7,701 nt of DNA from JAHEEL01 sp964195515 (GCA_964195515.1 CAXMQO010000108.1:1-7701); one strand, 5' to 3'. Shown: positions 1 to 6,061, counted from the first letter of the stretch. Notes: generated by a model not told the origin, from the sequence alone. A program made the numbers and translations.

Positions 1-159
1 TACCTCGTTCGGAAGTCCGACATCGAGGCCTTCTCCGATGAGGGTGGAAGGCATTCGTCGACGGTGTTCGCCGCCGGCTCGGTCGAGAATTCGCACGTTC
101 TGAACCGCGCGACGAAACGCGTCCTGGTCCGTGAACACCACACTCGGCCGCCTCAATAA
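1..159 (+). CDS. yjjI: YjjI-type glycyl radical enzyme, C-terminal end (partial)
   Basis: Frame 1 is open from the window edge to a TAA at 157-159 and gives 52 residues beginning YLVRKSDIEAF. As I recall it, the end of E. coli YjjI has a glycyl-radical loop followed by YMVRLSDLEKF, then a Gly-Ser/Thr-rich stretch and a basic tail. This fragment shows the same order: YLVRKSDIEAF, then DEGGRHSSTVF, then NRATKRVLVREH. By that alignment the radical-bearing glycine would be the residue just before the window starts. YjjI is a glycyl radical enzyme of unknown substrate that needs an activase to generate its oxygen-sensitive radical. That activase follows here with a 29-bp overlap, which implies translational coupling. 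The assignment rests on a short fragment plus this neighbour; the upstream part would settle it. Confidence 0.75.
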   Translation, partial: YLVRKSDIEAFSDEGGRHSSTVFAAGSVENSHVLNRATKRVLVREHHTRPPQ

Positions 160-988
160 GGTCCTCCGCTTCTCGACGGTCGACGGACCCGGCAATCGGT
201 TCGTCGTCTTCGTGCAGGGCTGCAACTTCAACTGCGTCAACTGCCACAACCCCTACACGATCGCCGACTGCAACCACTGCGGTCTCTGCGTCGATCCCTG
301 CCCGGAGCACGCTCTCTCTATTCAGCCCGGCCCGAGAGTCGTCGTCGATCGGGTCGCGTGCACGAACTGCGATGTGTGCATCGAGGTGTGCCCGTTCGAT
401 GCAACTCCGCTGGCCTACGACGCTTCAGTCGACGAGATCATCAGTCAGATTCGCGAGACCGCCAAGTTCATCTCCGGCATCACCGTCTCCGGAGGCGAGG
501 CGACGCTGCAACCCGACTTCCTCTTCGACCTGTTCTCCGCCGTGAAGGGAGATCCTGATCTCGCCCACCTCACCACCCTCGTCGACACCAACGGGTCGGC
601 GCCGACCGCACTTTGGGATCGACTCGCACCCGTGATGGACGGCGCCATGGTCGACCTGAAGGCGCTCGACGAGACGACCCACATCCAACTGACGGGCGCC
701 CCGAACGGACCGGTTCTCGATTCGATTCGGCACCTCGCATCGATCGATCGCCTCTCCGAGGTCAGGCTGCTGATCGTGCCCGGATACAACGACGATGACG
801 CTTCCATCAACGACACCGTGTCGTGGCTGCGTTCGATCGATCCCGACATGCGGATCGTCGTCATCGGATTCCGGAACCACGGGGTCAGGCCAGGGCTGGA
901 GTATCTGGTGGAAGCGGGCCGCGAGGCCACGGAGCACATCGGGGGACTCGTTCGCGGAGCAGGATTCCAAGACGTCGCAGTGGTTTGA
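131..988 (+). CDS. yjjW: YjjW-type glycyl radical enzyme activase (radical SAM)
   Basis: The 285-residue protein matches the YjjW family along its length. It has TVDGPGNR at residues 16-23, the radical SAM CxxxCxxC cysteines at 31, 35 and 38, and two inserted ferredoxin-like clusters (cysteines 47/50/53/57 and 77/80/83/87). The SAM-binding motif SGGEAT is at 120-125, followed by the LVDTNG and DGAMVDLKA segments typical of activases. It should bind three 4Fe-4S clusters and use S-adenosylmethionine to make the glycyl radical on its partner, in the cytoplasm without oxygen. The GTG at 131 aligns with the N-terminus of E. coli YjjW and lies inside the end of the YjjI frame. There is no clear Shine-Dalgarno sequence, so coupled translation is likely. 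All cluster cysteines are intact, so the gene looks functional. Confidence 0.93.
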   Translation: MNTTLGRLNKVLRFSTVDGPGNRFVVFVQGCNFNCVNCHNPYTIADCNHCGLCVDPCPEHALSIQPGPRVVVDRVACTNCDVCIEVCPFDATPLAYDASVDEIISQIRETAKFISGITVSGGEATLQPDFLFDLFSAVKGDPDLAHLTTLVDTNGSAPTALWDRLAPVMDGAMVDLKALDETTHIQLTGAPNGPVLDSIRHLASIDRLSEVRLLIVPGYNDDDASINDTVSWLRSIDPDMRIVVIGFRNHGVRPGLEYLVEAGREATEHIGGLVRGAGFQDVAVV

Positions 989-1003
989 CAGCGGGCAGAA
1001 CAG

Positions 1004-1059
1004 GGGACGAGGGACATGAGATACCAGCTGCCAGCCACCAGCTGCCAGCAGGAGGGGGA
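1004..1059. repeat. Short 7-bp-phased tandem repeat tract
   Basis: Eight successive 7-bp blocks can be read here. They start with GGGACGA and GGGACAT, pass through CAGCTGC, CAGCCAC and CAGCTGC, and end with two G-rich blocks. The clearest part is a 14-bp tandem pair at 1023-1036 and 1037-1050 that differs only at the last base. It lies 15 bp after the yjjW stop codon in a spacer between convergent genes. I see no coding role. Confidence 0.6.
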
Positions 1060-1087
1060 TCCCTGCCGCGTACTCGCCACGCACAAC

Positions 1088-1102
1088 GCCGCCGCGGGCG
1101 GC
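1088..1102 (-). terminator. GC hairpin after the L,D-transpeptidase stop
   Basis: GCCGCC at 1088-1093 and GGCGGC at 1097-1102 form a perfect 6-bp all-GC stem with a 3-base loop. It begins at the base next to the stop codon of the minus-strand transpeptidase (1103-1105) and lies between converging genes. No real T-run follows on either strand, so this would be an L-shaped or non-canonical terminator at best. Confidence 0.4.
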
Positions 1103-2236
1103 CTACGGGATCATGATTACTCGGGTACCAACATCGGCCCATCCGAACGTCCACTCGGCGTCGTCGAAGTCCTGGCGAACACACCCTCCCGACCGCAGCG
1201 TCCCAAGCTGCTCCTTCGTCTGGAACGGTGACTTATCCTCATGGATCGGGAGCGAGTGGAACCCATACGGCCACTCCTCCCTGGCGAATCGGACCATGTA
1301 CTCCATGGTGACGTTGTCGTGCGGAGCCCATGCGTATCGTGACTTCGAGTAGACGTTGTAGCGGCCGGGGGTGGGGACTCCTCGGCGACCGGACACCTGG
1401 TGGGTCTTCGCCAGTTCGCCGGTGGCTTCGACGAACCAGACCCGGGCCTCCCTGTTGGCGTAAATGACACGTCGACCGGAGCCCACAGCGGGGTACGGGA
1501 GTGTTGGCTTTTCGGGAGCGGCGGTCCCGGTTATCGCTACGAATTCGGGCGAGTCGGTGAACGCAACGACGAGGCTCCCACGAGTCAGTTCGCCAGTGAG
1601 AAGCTCCTCGACGAAAGGCCCGATGCCGCTCGCTCCGGGATCACGGCCCAGCACGGAGTGATACAAGATGCCTACGAGGGCCTCGCCGGTCGGGTCCCCG
1701 TAGCGATCCACGAACTCACTACTTGTGGTGAACGCCTCGGCGATCGAGACCAACGGGAGGCCGTTCCAGTACCGGCGGGCCCAGTACTCGACCTCGAGGG
1801 CATCGGGCTCTCGCCCAAGCAACCCGCAGTAGAGCCGCACAATCGAGTCCGAGACGGCACGGTCGTAGCGCTCCGGCCCAATCCCGGCGAGAGCGCCGGC
1901 GGATGTGTTCACGATCGCCACGGCGGTTGCGAGATTCACTCCCCGAGTTCCGGACGAAGCCCAGAGCCCCGTTTCGTCGGGGTACCGAACGGCAGCCATG
2001 GGGTTGGTCTCAGCATCCGGGTCGCCGACAACGATGGCTGGATCCGCGGCCGGCATGGAACCGGGGATAAGTACGCCATGCACCACCTCGGAATAGGTCG
2101 GAGACAACCGACACGCGCCGACAACGCCGGCCGACGCTGCATCCGCAGTTGAGGCGTCGGAGAACAGCGCAGAACCGAGCATCGCCATCGCGGCGAGACC
2201 GAGGATCGGGAAGCGGACCACAGATCGAGCGCCCAT
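1103..2236 (-). CDS. Secreted L,D-transpeptidase (YkuD) with DUF4214 region
   Basis: This 377-residue protein has a signal peptide: a basic start, a hydrophobic core at about 10-25 and an Ala-rich cleavage zone near 31-37. Residues 125-235 resemble DUF4214, with paired copies of the LLGREPDALEVEYW and VLGRDPGASGIGPF type. Residues 252-376 form a YkuD L,D-transpeptidase domain with GFH at 325-327 and the catalytic motif SGGCVR at 349-354 (Cys352). Such enzymes make 3-3 peptidoglycan cross-links, or attach proteins to the wall, outside the membrane. DUF4214 is often found in surface proteins and may aid targeting, but its role here is inferred. A GTG at 2248 would add four residues. I prefer the ATG at 2236 because a possible -10 box overlaps the GTG. 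The gene is divergent from the VOC gene and probably monocistronic. Confidence 0.85.
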   Translation of the reverse strand: MGARSVVRFPILGLAAMAMLGSALFSDASTADAASAGVVGACRLSPTYSEVVHGVLIPGSMPAADPAIVVGDPDAETNPMAAVRYPDETGLWASSGTRGVNLATAVAIVNTSAGALAGIGPERYDRAVSDSIVRLYCGLLGREPDALEVEYWARRYWNGLPLVSIAEAFTTSSEFVDRYGDPTGEALVGILYHSVLGRDPGASGIGPFVEELLTGELTRGSLVVAFTDSPEFVAITGTAAPEKPTLPYPAVGSGRRVIYANREARVWFVEATGELAKTHQVSGRRGVPTPGRYNVYSKSRYAWAPHDNVTMEYMVRFAREEWPYGFHSLPIHEDKSPFQTKEQLGTLRSGGCVRQDFDDAEWTFGWADVGTRVIMIP

Positions 2237-2246
2237 AGATTGACGC

Positions 2247-2274
2247 ACAGTACTGCCGGATCAAGAGAAGTCCA
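2247..2274 (-). promoter_or_regulatory. Candidate promoter for the L,D-transpeptidase gene
   Basis: Reading the minus strand, TGGACT (2274-2269) and TACTGT (2252-2247) are separated by 16 bp. The first matches TTGACA at four of six positions, and the second fits the actinobacterial -10 pattern TANNNT. Transcription would start only a few bases before the ATG at 2236, which excludes the GTG at 2248 as the start. This is a motif match only. Confidence 0.35.
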
Positions 2275-2344
2275 CGGAACTTCTGGCCCATGGCACGGTC
2301 GTCTCGTAGGGTTATGTGAGCAATGGCTGCGATGCCACGGGAAG

Positions 2345-2350
2345 AAGGAG
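2345..2350 (+). promoter_or_regulatory. Ribosome binding site deciding the VOC gene start
   Basis: AAGGAG lies six bases before the ATG at 2357. The frame stays open further upstream, but nothing there resembles the family. This site fixes the start at the residue where glyoxalase-like similarity begins. Confidence 0.75.
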
Positions 2351-2356
2351 TCGCCG

Positions 2357-3127
2357 ATGGATCATCCAAACGGATTGTTCGGCTGGGCCGATGTAGCGGT
2401 CCCCGACACGGATCAGGGAAGGGATTTCTACACGGGGTTGTTCGGCTGGGAGGCCCTCGAGTCACCTGCCGGCGACTCGATGCCCTACACGATGTTCGCT
2501 CTGGACGGCCAGATGGTTGCGGGCATGGGGCGGCTCCGGCAGGAGGACGTCGAAGCTGGGCAGCCATCGGTGTGGTCGTCATACATCATCGTTGACGATG
2601 CCGACGTCGTCGCTGCGAGAGCGAAGGATCTGGGTGCGACGCTCCTGGTCGAGCCGATGGAGATTCCCGACGCGGGAACGATGTTCTTTGCCACCGACCC
2701 GGTCGGTGCCGCGATCGGTTTCTGGCAGCCGGGGCAGCACCGCGGTGCCGGCGTCTTCAACGTACCGGGAGCCATGTCGTGGAACGAACTCGCATGCCGT
2801 GACGTCGAGACGGCCAAGACGTTCTACACCAACCTGCTGGGCTGGGGTATCGACATCCAGCAGTTCAACGACTTCACCTACACGGTCGTCACCATCGACG
2901 AACGCCGCAACGGCGGCATGTACGACATGACGGGAATGCTGCCCGACGGGATTCCGGCACACTGGTTCGTCTGGTTCGCCGTCGACGGAACCGACGAGGC
3001 TGCCGAGCGGGCACGCTCGCTGGGAGGGACCGTCCAGCGCTCGCCGTGGGATTCGCAGTTCGGACGCATGGCCGTGATCAGTGACCCTCAGGGCCCCACG
3101 TTCGGAGTAGTGACAGCGCCGGATTGA
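2357..3127 (+). CDS. Two-domain VOC (glyoxalase-fold) family protein, CFP30B-like
   Basis: The 256-residue protein has two vicinal-oxygen-chelate modules, at about 7-124 and 138-253. Each starts with a W-x-D/E-hydrophobic strand (GWADVAV; SWNELAC), continues into a helix with FYTGLFGW or FYTNLLGW, and ends with a DP-x-G segment (ATDPVGAAIGFW; ISDPQGPTFGVV). This matches the actinobacterial CFP30B/Rv0577-like group of duplicated VOC proteins. Members are cytoplasmic or found in culture filtrate, and their reactions are mostly undefined; roles in handling reactive aldehydes have been proposed. No strict glyoxalase I metal-ligand set is evident, so I would not call it glyoxalase I. The start is set by AAGGAG at 2345-2350. 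The stop codon lies in the first unit of an 8-bp repeat array. No convincing promoter was found in the divergent spacer for this strand. Confidence 0.88.
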   Translation: MDHPNGLFGWADVAVPDTDQGRDFYTGLFGWEALESPAGDSMPYTMFALDGQMVAGMGRLRQEDVEAGQPSVWSSYIIVDDADVVAARAKDLGATLLVEPMEIPDAGTMFFATDPVGAAIGFWQPGQHRGAGVFNVPGAMSWNELACRDVETAKTFYTNLLGWGIDIQQFNDFTYTVVTIDERRNGGMYDMTGMLPDGIPAHWFVWFAVDGTDEAAERARSLGGTVQRSPWDSQFGRMAVISDPQGPTFGVVTAPD

Positions 3128-3146
3128 GTAGCTGAGTAGCTGAGTC
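3125..3146 (+). repeat. 8-bp tandem repeat, left array
   Basis: TGAGTAGC occurs twice in tandem, followed by TGAGTC. The first three bases are the stop codon of the VOC gene. The 12-mer GAGTAGCTGAGT (at 3126-3137 and again at 3134-3145) has its exact reverse complement at 3288-3299 in the right array. Confidence 0.65.
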
Positions 3147-3269
3147 AAACACGCTCCGTGAATTCGCTGAGCGATGCCTTTGCATGCCCATGTCATCTCC
3201 AGCCACCGATCGCGACCCCCGCCCGCCTCTCGGCCTCGGAGAGTCTGCGGATAACTCCGGCACACCCGG

Positions 3270-3325
3270 CTACTCCGCAACTCCGCAACTCAGCTACTCC
3301 CTTACTCCGCTACTCCGGCAGTTCT
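3270..3325 (-). repeat. 8-bp tandem repeat, right array (opposite orientation)
   Basis: Six uninterrupted 8-bp units run from 3270 to 3317, with consensus CWACTCCG on the plus strand: CTACTCCG, CAACTCCG, CAACTCAG, CTACTCCC, TTACTCCG and CTACTCCG. A decayed seventh unit follows to 3325, and an isolated TAACTCCG lies at 3252-3259. The sequence is the inverse of the left array at 3125-3146, so the two could pair across a loop of roughly 140 bases. Confidence 0.7.
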
Positions 3326-3381
3326 CACAAACGGCCCTAGCCAAGGAGCGTCTTCGCGGGCACTATTGAGCCAGGCAATGT

Positions 3382-3388
3382 GGAGGAG
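3382..3388 (+). promoter_or_regulatory. Ribosome binding site deciding the DUF1876 start
   Basis: GGAGGAG lies four bases before the GTG at 3393. It selects this GTG over the in-frame TTG at 3366 and ATG at 3378, which have no such site and would add residues outside the family pattern. Confidence 0.8.
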
Positions 3389-3392
3389 CGCC

Positions 3393-3635
3393 GTGAAGAA
3401 GACCATCACGATCGAAGTCCGTATCGAAGAGGACGAGACCACCACGATCGTCACAACCGTGCTCGACCTGATGGGAGATCACTTCGACGCGAAGGGTCGA
3501 GCCAGACGGAACCCGATCGATCAGCCGATGCCGGTGGTTGGAGAAGAACTCGCCCTTGCCCGAGCCCTCAACGGGCTTCAGATGAAGGTCATGGAGGCCG
3601 CCCAGGACAAGATCGCACGCTACCTGAGCCTCTAG
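3393..3635 (+). CDS. DUF1876 / Rv1738-like small protein
   Basis: This 80-residue protein begins at a GTG with a strong Shine-Dalgarno sequence. An amphipathic strand with acidic residues (ITIEVRIEEDE, 5-15) is followed by GRARRNP at 35-41 and the family's most typical stretch, VGEELALARALNGL, at 49-62, then a C-terminal helix. The order matches DUF1876 proteins such as Mycobacterium tuberculosis Rv1738, which is induced by hypoxia and nitric oxide and structurally resembles ribosome-hibernation factors. The biochemical role of the family is not settled, so a dormancy or stress function here is an inference. It converges on the M23 gene with only 20 bp between stop codons and looks monocistronic. 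I could not identify a promoter in the repeat-bearing upstream spacer. Confidence 0.85.
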   Translation: MKKTITIEVRIEEDETTTIVTTVLDLMGDHFDAKGRARRNPIDQPMPVVGEELALARALNGLQMKVMEAAQDKIARYLSL

Positions 3636-3658
3636 GAGCGCCCTGACCAAAGCTCTTA
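3633..3658. terminator. Weak stem between convergent stop codons
   Basis: TAGGAGC at 3633-3639 can pair with GCTCTTA at 3652-3658, a 7-bp stem with one G-T pair and a 12-base loop. The stem uses the stop codons of both converging genes. There is no T-tract on either side, so termination is only a possibility. Confidence 0.25.
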
Positions 3659-5104
3659 ACGCCAGAGCGGCATGACCGGAAGATCGGCCAGGCTCGTGAG
3701 GAAGGCGAGGGCTGCCTCAGAGGTTCGTTCAAAATCGATCACGATCACGCCGTAGTCCGGCGACGTTTTCGGCGCTTCCTTGGCTCGGATCTTGGTGTAC
3801 CCGTCGCCCGTTTGGAAGTAGAGAACGTTCCTGCTCCCGGATCGACCCGGGCCCTGATACGTGTCGCGGCCGATTCGACCAGCGGTTTCGGCCTCTTCGA
3901 ATACGGTCGTCTGCATGCGCCACGCCGTCCGACCGAGATCGACGGCCGCATTCTCCGGCAGCTCCGACCGGTCGCCGACCACAACGAGCGAAAGCGGAGA
4001 CAGCTCGGACTCGGGGATCTCGACGACAGCGCCCGTGTCCGGCTCGAAGTGCGACCCTTCGGTGACCGAGGGAATCGACGTTCGGCCCACGATCGGGAAG
4101 CGGAGCTCAAGCTGATCGATTACTGCCTGCTCCAAGCCGTCGCCAACCACGATCACGCGACTCGGATTGAGCCGATCGAACATCTCGATGGTTGCGTCGG
4201 GGATATATCCAGGTTCGGAGAGCAGGAGCGGTCCGGAGAGTTCGAGGGCCGAGAATCCACCGCCCCGCAGTGTCGCATGATCGGTCGTCGCCATCACGTT
4301 CACCACCCCGGAGCCGTTGCCATAGGCGTAGGCCGCGATCTGTGCTGCGGTGGCGACCGGATCACCGTCGACGCCGACCCGGTTGAACCGGATTCGCTCT
4401 GCAGCCTTCAACGACTTGTACGGATCGACCGGAAGGCCGTTCGGCATGCGGATTTCGAAGTGCAGGTGTGGCGGGGTGAACTCGGCGTTCCCCGAGTCTC
4501 CGACCCATCCGATGATCTGACCAGCCTCGACCCACGCACCGGGCTCGATTCCAGGTAGGAGACACTCGTACGCTTTGTCGTCATAACCCGGGGAGTCATT
4601 GTTGAGGTGGACGTAGCGCGTGTACCACCGGTCGGCGGCCTCCACCTCGACGGTGCACCACTCACGGTCGTCGCGGACCGTTCGGATCGTGCCGGAGTGC
4701 GCTGCAACGACCGGAACGCCCTTCCACCCGTACGTCATGATGTCGATGCCGTGGTGCTCCCGCTCGCAGTTGTCGCGGCAGGCACCGAAGCCGGCGTAGT
4801 AGTGGTTGGCCCCGACAACAGGGAACACGATGTCGCGGGTGACCTTGACACGACGCACTTGATTCTTCGGAACCGCCGGTTGTTCCGGCGGCGGAGCCAC
4901 GGTGGCCGTGGTGGCTCGAGGGGGTGTCGTGATCGCCGTAGTGGCTGGAGGAGGGGGTGTCGTGATCGCCGTTGTGTCCGGTGGGATCGTTGTGGTCGTC
5001 GTGGCTACGACGCCCTCCGGCGGGGGCTCCTCGGTTGCCGACGCTGCGGGGGCGCCGACCACGAACATGGCGACGACGAGGACCGCCGCAAAGGATCTCT
5101 TCAT
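3656..5104 (-). CDS. Secreted M23 (LytM-like) endopeptidase with CWB2-like C-terminal half
   Basis: The 482-residue protein starts with a classic signal peptide (MKRSFAAVLVVAM, cleavage after about residue 22). A Thr/Pro-rich linker at about 33-75 contains an 11-residue repeat. The M23 domain (about 90-235) has HHGID at 117-121 (zinc ligands His117 and Asp121), His166 in YVHLN, and HLHFE at 213-217. All catalytic positions are present, so it should cut peptidoglycan cross-bridges or stem peptides outside the membrane. Four cysteines (109, 113, 150, 181) could form disulfides. Residues 243-340 (from VDGDPVATAAQIAAYA to RVIVVGDG) resemble one cell-wall-binding repeat 2 unit, and the remaining C-terminus may hold further diverged units. 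A GTG at 5128 would add eight residues, but the ATG at 5104 gives the proper signal peptide. No clear Shine-Dalgarno sequence was seen. Confidence 0.87.
   Translation of the reverse strand: MKRSFAAVLVVAMFVVGAPAASATEEPPPEGVVATTTTTIPPDTTAITTPPPPATTAITTPPRATTATVAPPPEQPAVPKNQVRRVKVTRDIVFPVVGANHYYAGFGACRDNCEREHHGIDIMTYGWKGVPVVAAHSGTIRTVRDDREWCTVEVEAADRWYTRYVHLNNDSPGYDDKAYECLLPGIEPGAWVEAGQIIGWVGDSGNAEFTPPHLHFEIRMPNGLPVDPYKSLKAAERIRFNRVGVDGDPVATAAQIAAYAYGNGSGVVNVMATTDHATLRGGGFSALELSGPLLLSEPGYIPDATIEMFDRLNPSRVIVVGDGLEQAVIDQLELRFPIVGRTSIPSVTEGSHFEPDTGAVVEIPESELSPLSLVVVGDRSELPENAAVDLGRTAWRMQTTVFEEAETAGRIGRDTYQGPGRSGSRNVLYFQTGDGYTKIRAKEAPKTSPDYGVIVIDFERTSEAALAFLTSLADLPVMPLWR
4920..4972 (-). repeat. 33-bp in-frame coding repeat in the Thr/Pro linker
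   Basis: The same 20-base sequence occurs at 4920-4939 and 4953-4972, one 33-bp period apart. It encodes successive 11-residue blocks of the TTPPPPATTAI type in the linker of the M23 protein. The period is a multiple of three, so gain or loss of a unit changes linker length without a frameshift. Confidence 0.7.
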
Positions 5105-5353
5105 CCCACGTGGATCGGTCGATCGCACCTACATCTGAAGTGTTTCGGAACCAGGACGACGGTCGGTCACAGCAGTGGATACCCGTGCCGATGGCACCTA
5201 ATCGTCGGTTGATCCAGCATCATCAGCAAGAGGAACGGAAGGTCAACAACGCCGGTTCGCGGCGACGGTTCTGATCATTGGTGCGTGCGATCGGCTTTGG
5301 CGATGTGGTCACCGTCGCGCTGGCCAAGATACTGACGGCGGGACGCTGAGCCG

Positions 5354-5785
5354 TCAAAGCAGCTTCCGGCGGTTCGCTTCCTCGGCGATCGCCTCGTCCG
5401 AGTAGCGCATCAGATCGGGGCTCCATCCGAGGCGCTCGATCGGAGCCTCACCGACCTCAGCAAGGAGTTCTTCGATCGTGTCACGCAGAGTTCTCGCCCA
5501 GGCTCTTCCCCTCGCACTCGCCCGCAGGCTCAAGGTCGCGTCGGAGTTCACGGTGTAGACGCGAGCCTCGATTGCCGGATTGGTGCGGCTTCCCTTCTCT
5601 CCATAGACGAGCACGACGGATCCGAGTTCCACATCCTGGATACCACCGGTCGCAATGAAATCTCCGTCGAACGCCCACCCGGTGGCGAGGGAGTCGTCGA
5701 CATTGGTGACCGTCTTCGCCCAGTTCTTCCGACGCTCATCTCCAACGAGCGGGATCTCGACGGCGACCGTAAACGGGGCTTCCAT
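5354..5785 (-). CDS. Hypothetical protein, 143 residues, family not recognised
   Basis: I do not recognise this protein. It has no signal peptide, membrane segment or metal-binding motif. Residues 1-95 look like a beta-rich domain, with alternating hydrophobic strands and a distinctive VVLVYGEKGSR at 58-68. Residues 97-111 (RTLRDTIEELLAEVG) and 124-143 are helical and highly charged. Composition and third-position GC match the neighbours, which supports real coding. The ATG at 5785 follows a GGAGGG at 5787-5792, rather close to the start. The frame remains open to an ATG at 5941, but the added 52 residues show no sign of a conserved start and run into a hairpin cluster. The gene is transcribed away from the kinase-like gene and alone. 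A cytoplasmic regulatory or substrate-binding role is possible but unsupported. Confidence 0.7.
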   Translation of the reverse strand: MEAPFTVAVEIPLVGDERRKNWAKTVTNVDDSLATGWAFDGDFIATGGIQDVELGSVVLVYGEKGSRTNPAIEARVYTVNSDATLSLRASARGRAWARTLRDTIEELLAEVGEAPIERLGWSPDLMRYSDEAIAEEANRRKLL

Positions 5786-5922
5786 ACCCTCCGAGGCTAG
5801 CCAATGTGCATACCCAGGGTTTGTGTCCCCGTGGGCGGCGCTGTGGGCCCGCGGAATGGGGAGCCAGACGTCATCGTCTACGCCCTCGGCTGAGCCGCAA
5901 ACCGTCGCAGTTCTGTGGGCTG

Positions 5923-5967
5923 GCAGAGCACCTCTGCGCATCTGCGAACCCAGGGATCGCAGAGCAC
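5923..5967. other. Cluster of overlapping hairpins in a divergent spacer
   Basis: GCAGAG (5923-5928) and CTCTGC (5932-5937) make a 6-bp stem with a 3-base loop. TCTGCGA (5941-5947) and TCGCAGA (5957-5963) make a 7-bp stem with a 9-base loop. CTCTGCG at 5932-5938 can instead pair with CGCAGAG at 5958-5964, which excludes both. GCAGAGCAC also occurs as a direct repeat at 5923-5931 and 5959-5967. The cluster lies about 95 bases before the kinase-like gene and about 140 bases before the 143-residue gene on the other strand. It could be an operator or an RNA switch; no T-run follows. Confidence 0.45.
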
Positions 5968-6061
5968 GTTGTAGGTGACTAGTTCTTCCGACTCATTCCA
6001 CAACTGCCTTCAAGTTCCCACCCCACTCCTGCCGATTCCATCAATAGAGAACGGATTGACT

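Noticed and set aside
425..1086. Long minus-strand open frames opposite yjjW (about 213 and 219 codons)
   Set aside because: They are mirror frames of a strongly supported gene with intact cluster cysteines. Their translations are rich in Arg, Ser and Pro and match no family.
1400..2152. A 250-codon plus-strand open frame opposite the L,D-transpeptidase
   Set aside because: The opposite strand has a signal peptide and a complete YkuD motif. This frame has no domain, and high GC content explains its length.
2307..2312. TAGGGT as a -10 box for the VOC gene
   Set aside because: It fits TANNNT, but no -35-like sequence lies at 16-18 bp, so support is too weak.
2240..2356. N-terminal extension of the VOC protein
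   Set aside because: It has no family similarity, it overlaps the divergent promoter region, and the ATG at 2357 has a far better ribosome binding site.
3270..3325. CRISPR array
   Set aside because: The units are only 8 bp, without spacers of regular length and without cas genes.
3812..4558. A 248-codon plus-strand open frame opposite the M23 gene
   Set aside because: It is antisense to the intact M23 and CWB2-like coding region, with no recognisable protein features.
5105..5353. Possible gene or RNA between the M23 gene and the 143-residue gene
   Set aside because: No frame with a plausible start and coding character, no tRNA-like arms and no strong hairpin. I see nothing to annotate in these 249 bases.
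5334..5356. Terminator for the 143-residue gene (TGACGGC pairing with GCCGTCA)
   Set aside because: The 7-bp stem is real, but it overlaps the stop codon and no T-run follows on the minus strand. Such a stem is easily expected by chance at this GC content.
5786..5941. N-terminal extension of the 143-residue protein to an ATG at 5941
   Set aside because: The added 52 residues look non-coding, and the ATG at 5785 has a purine-rich site just upstream. It remains possible.
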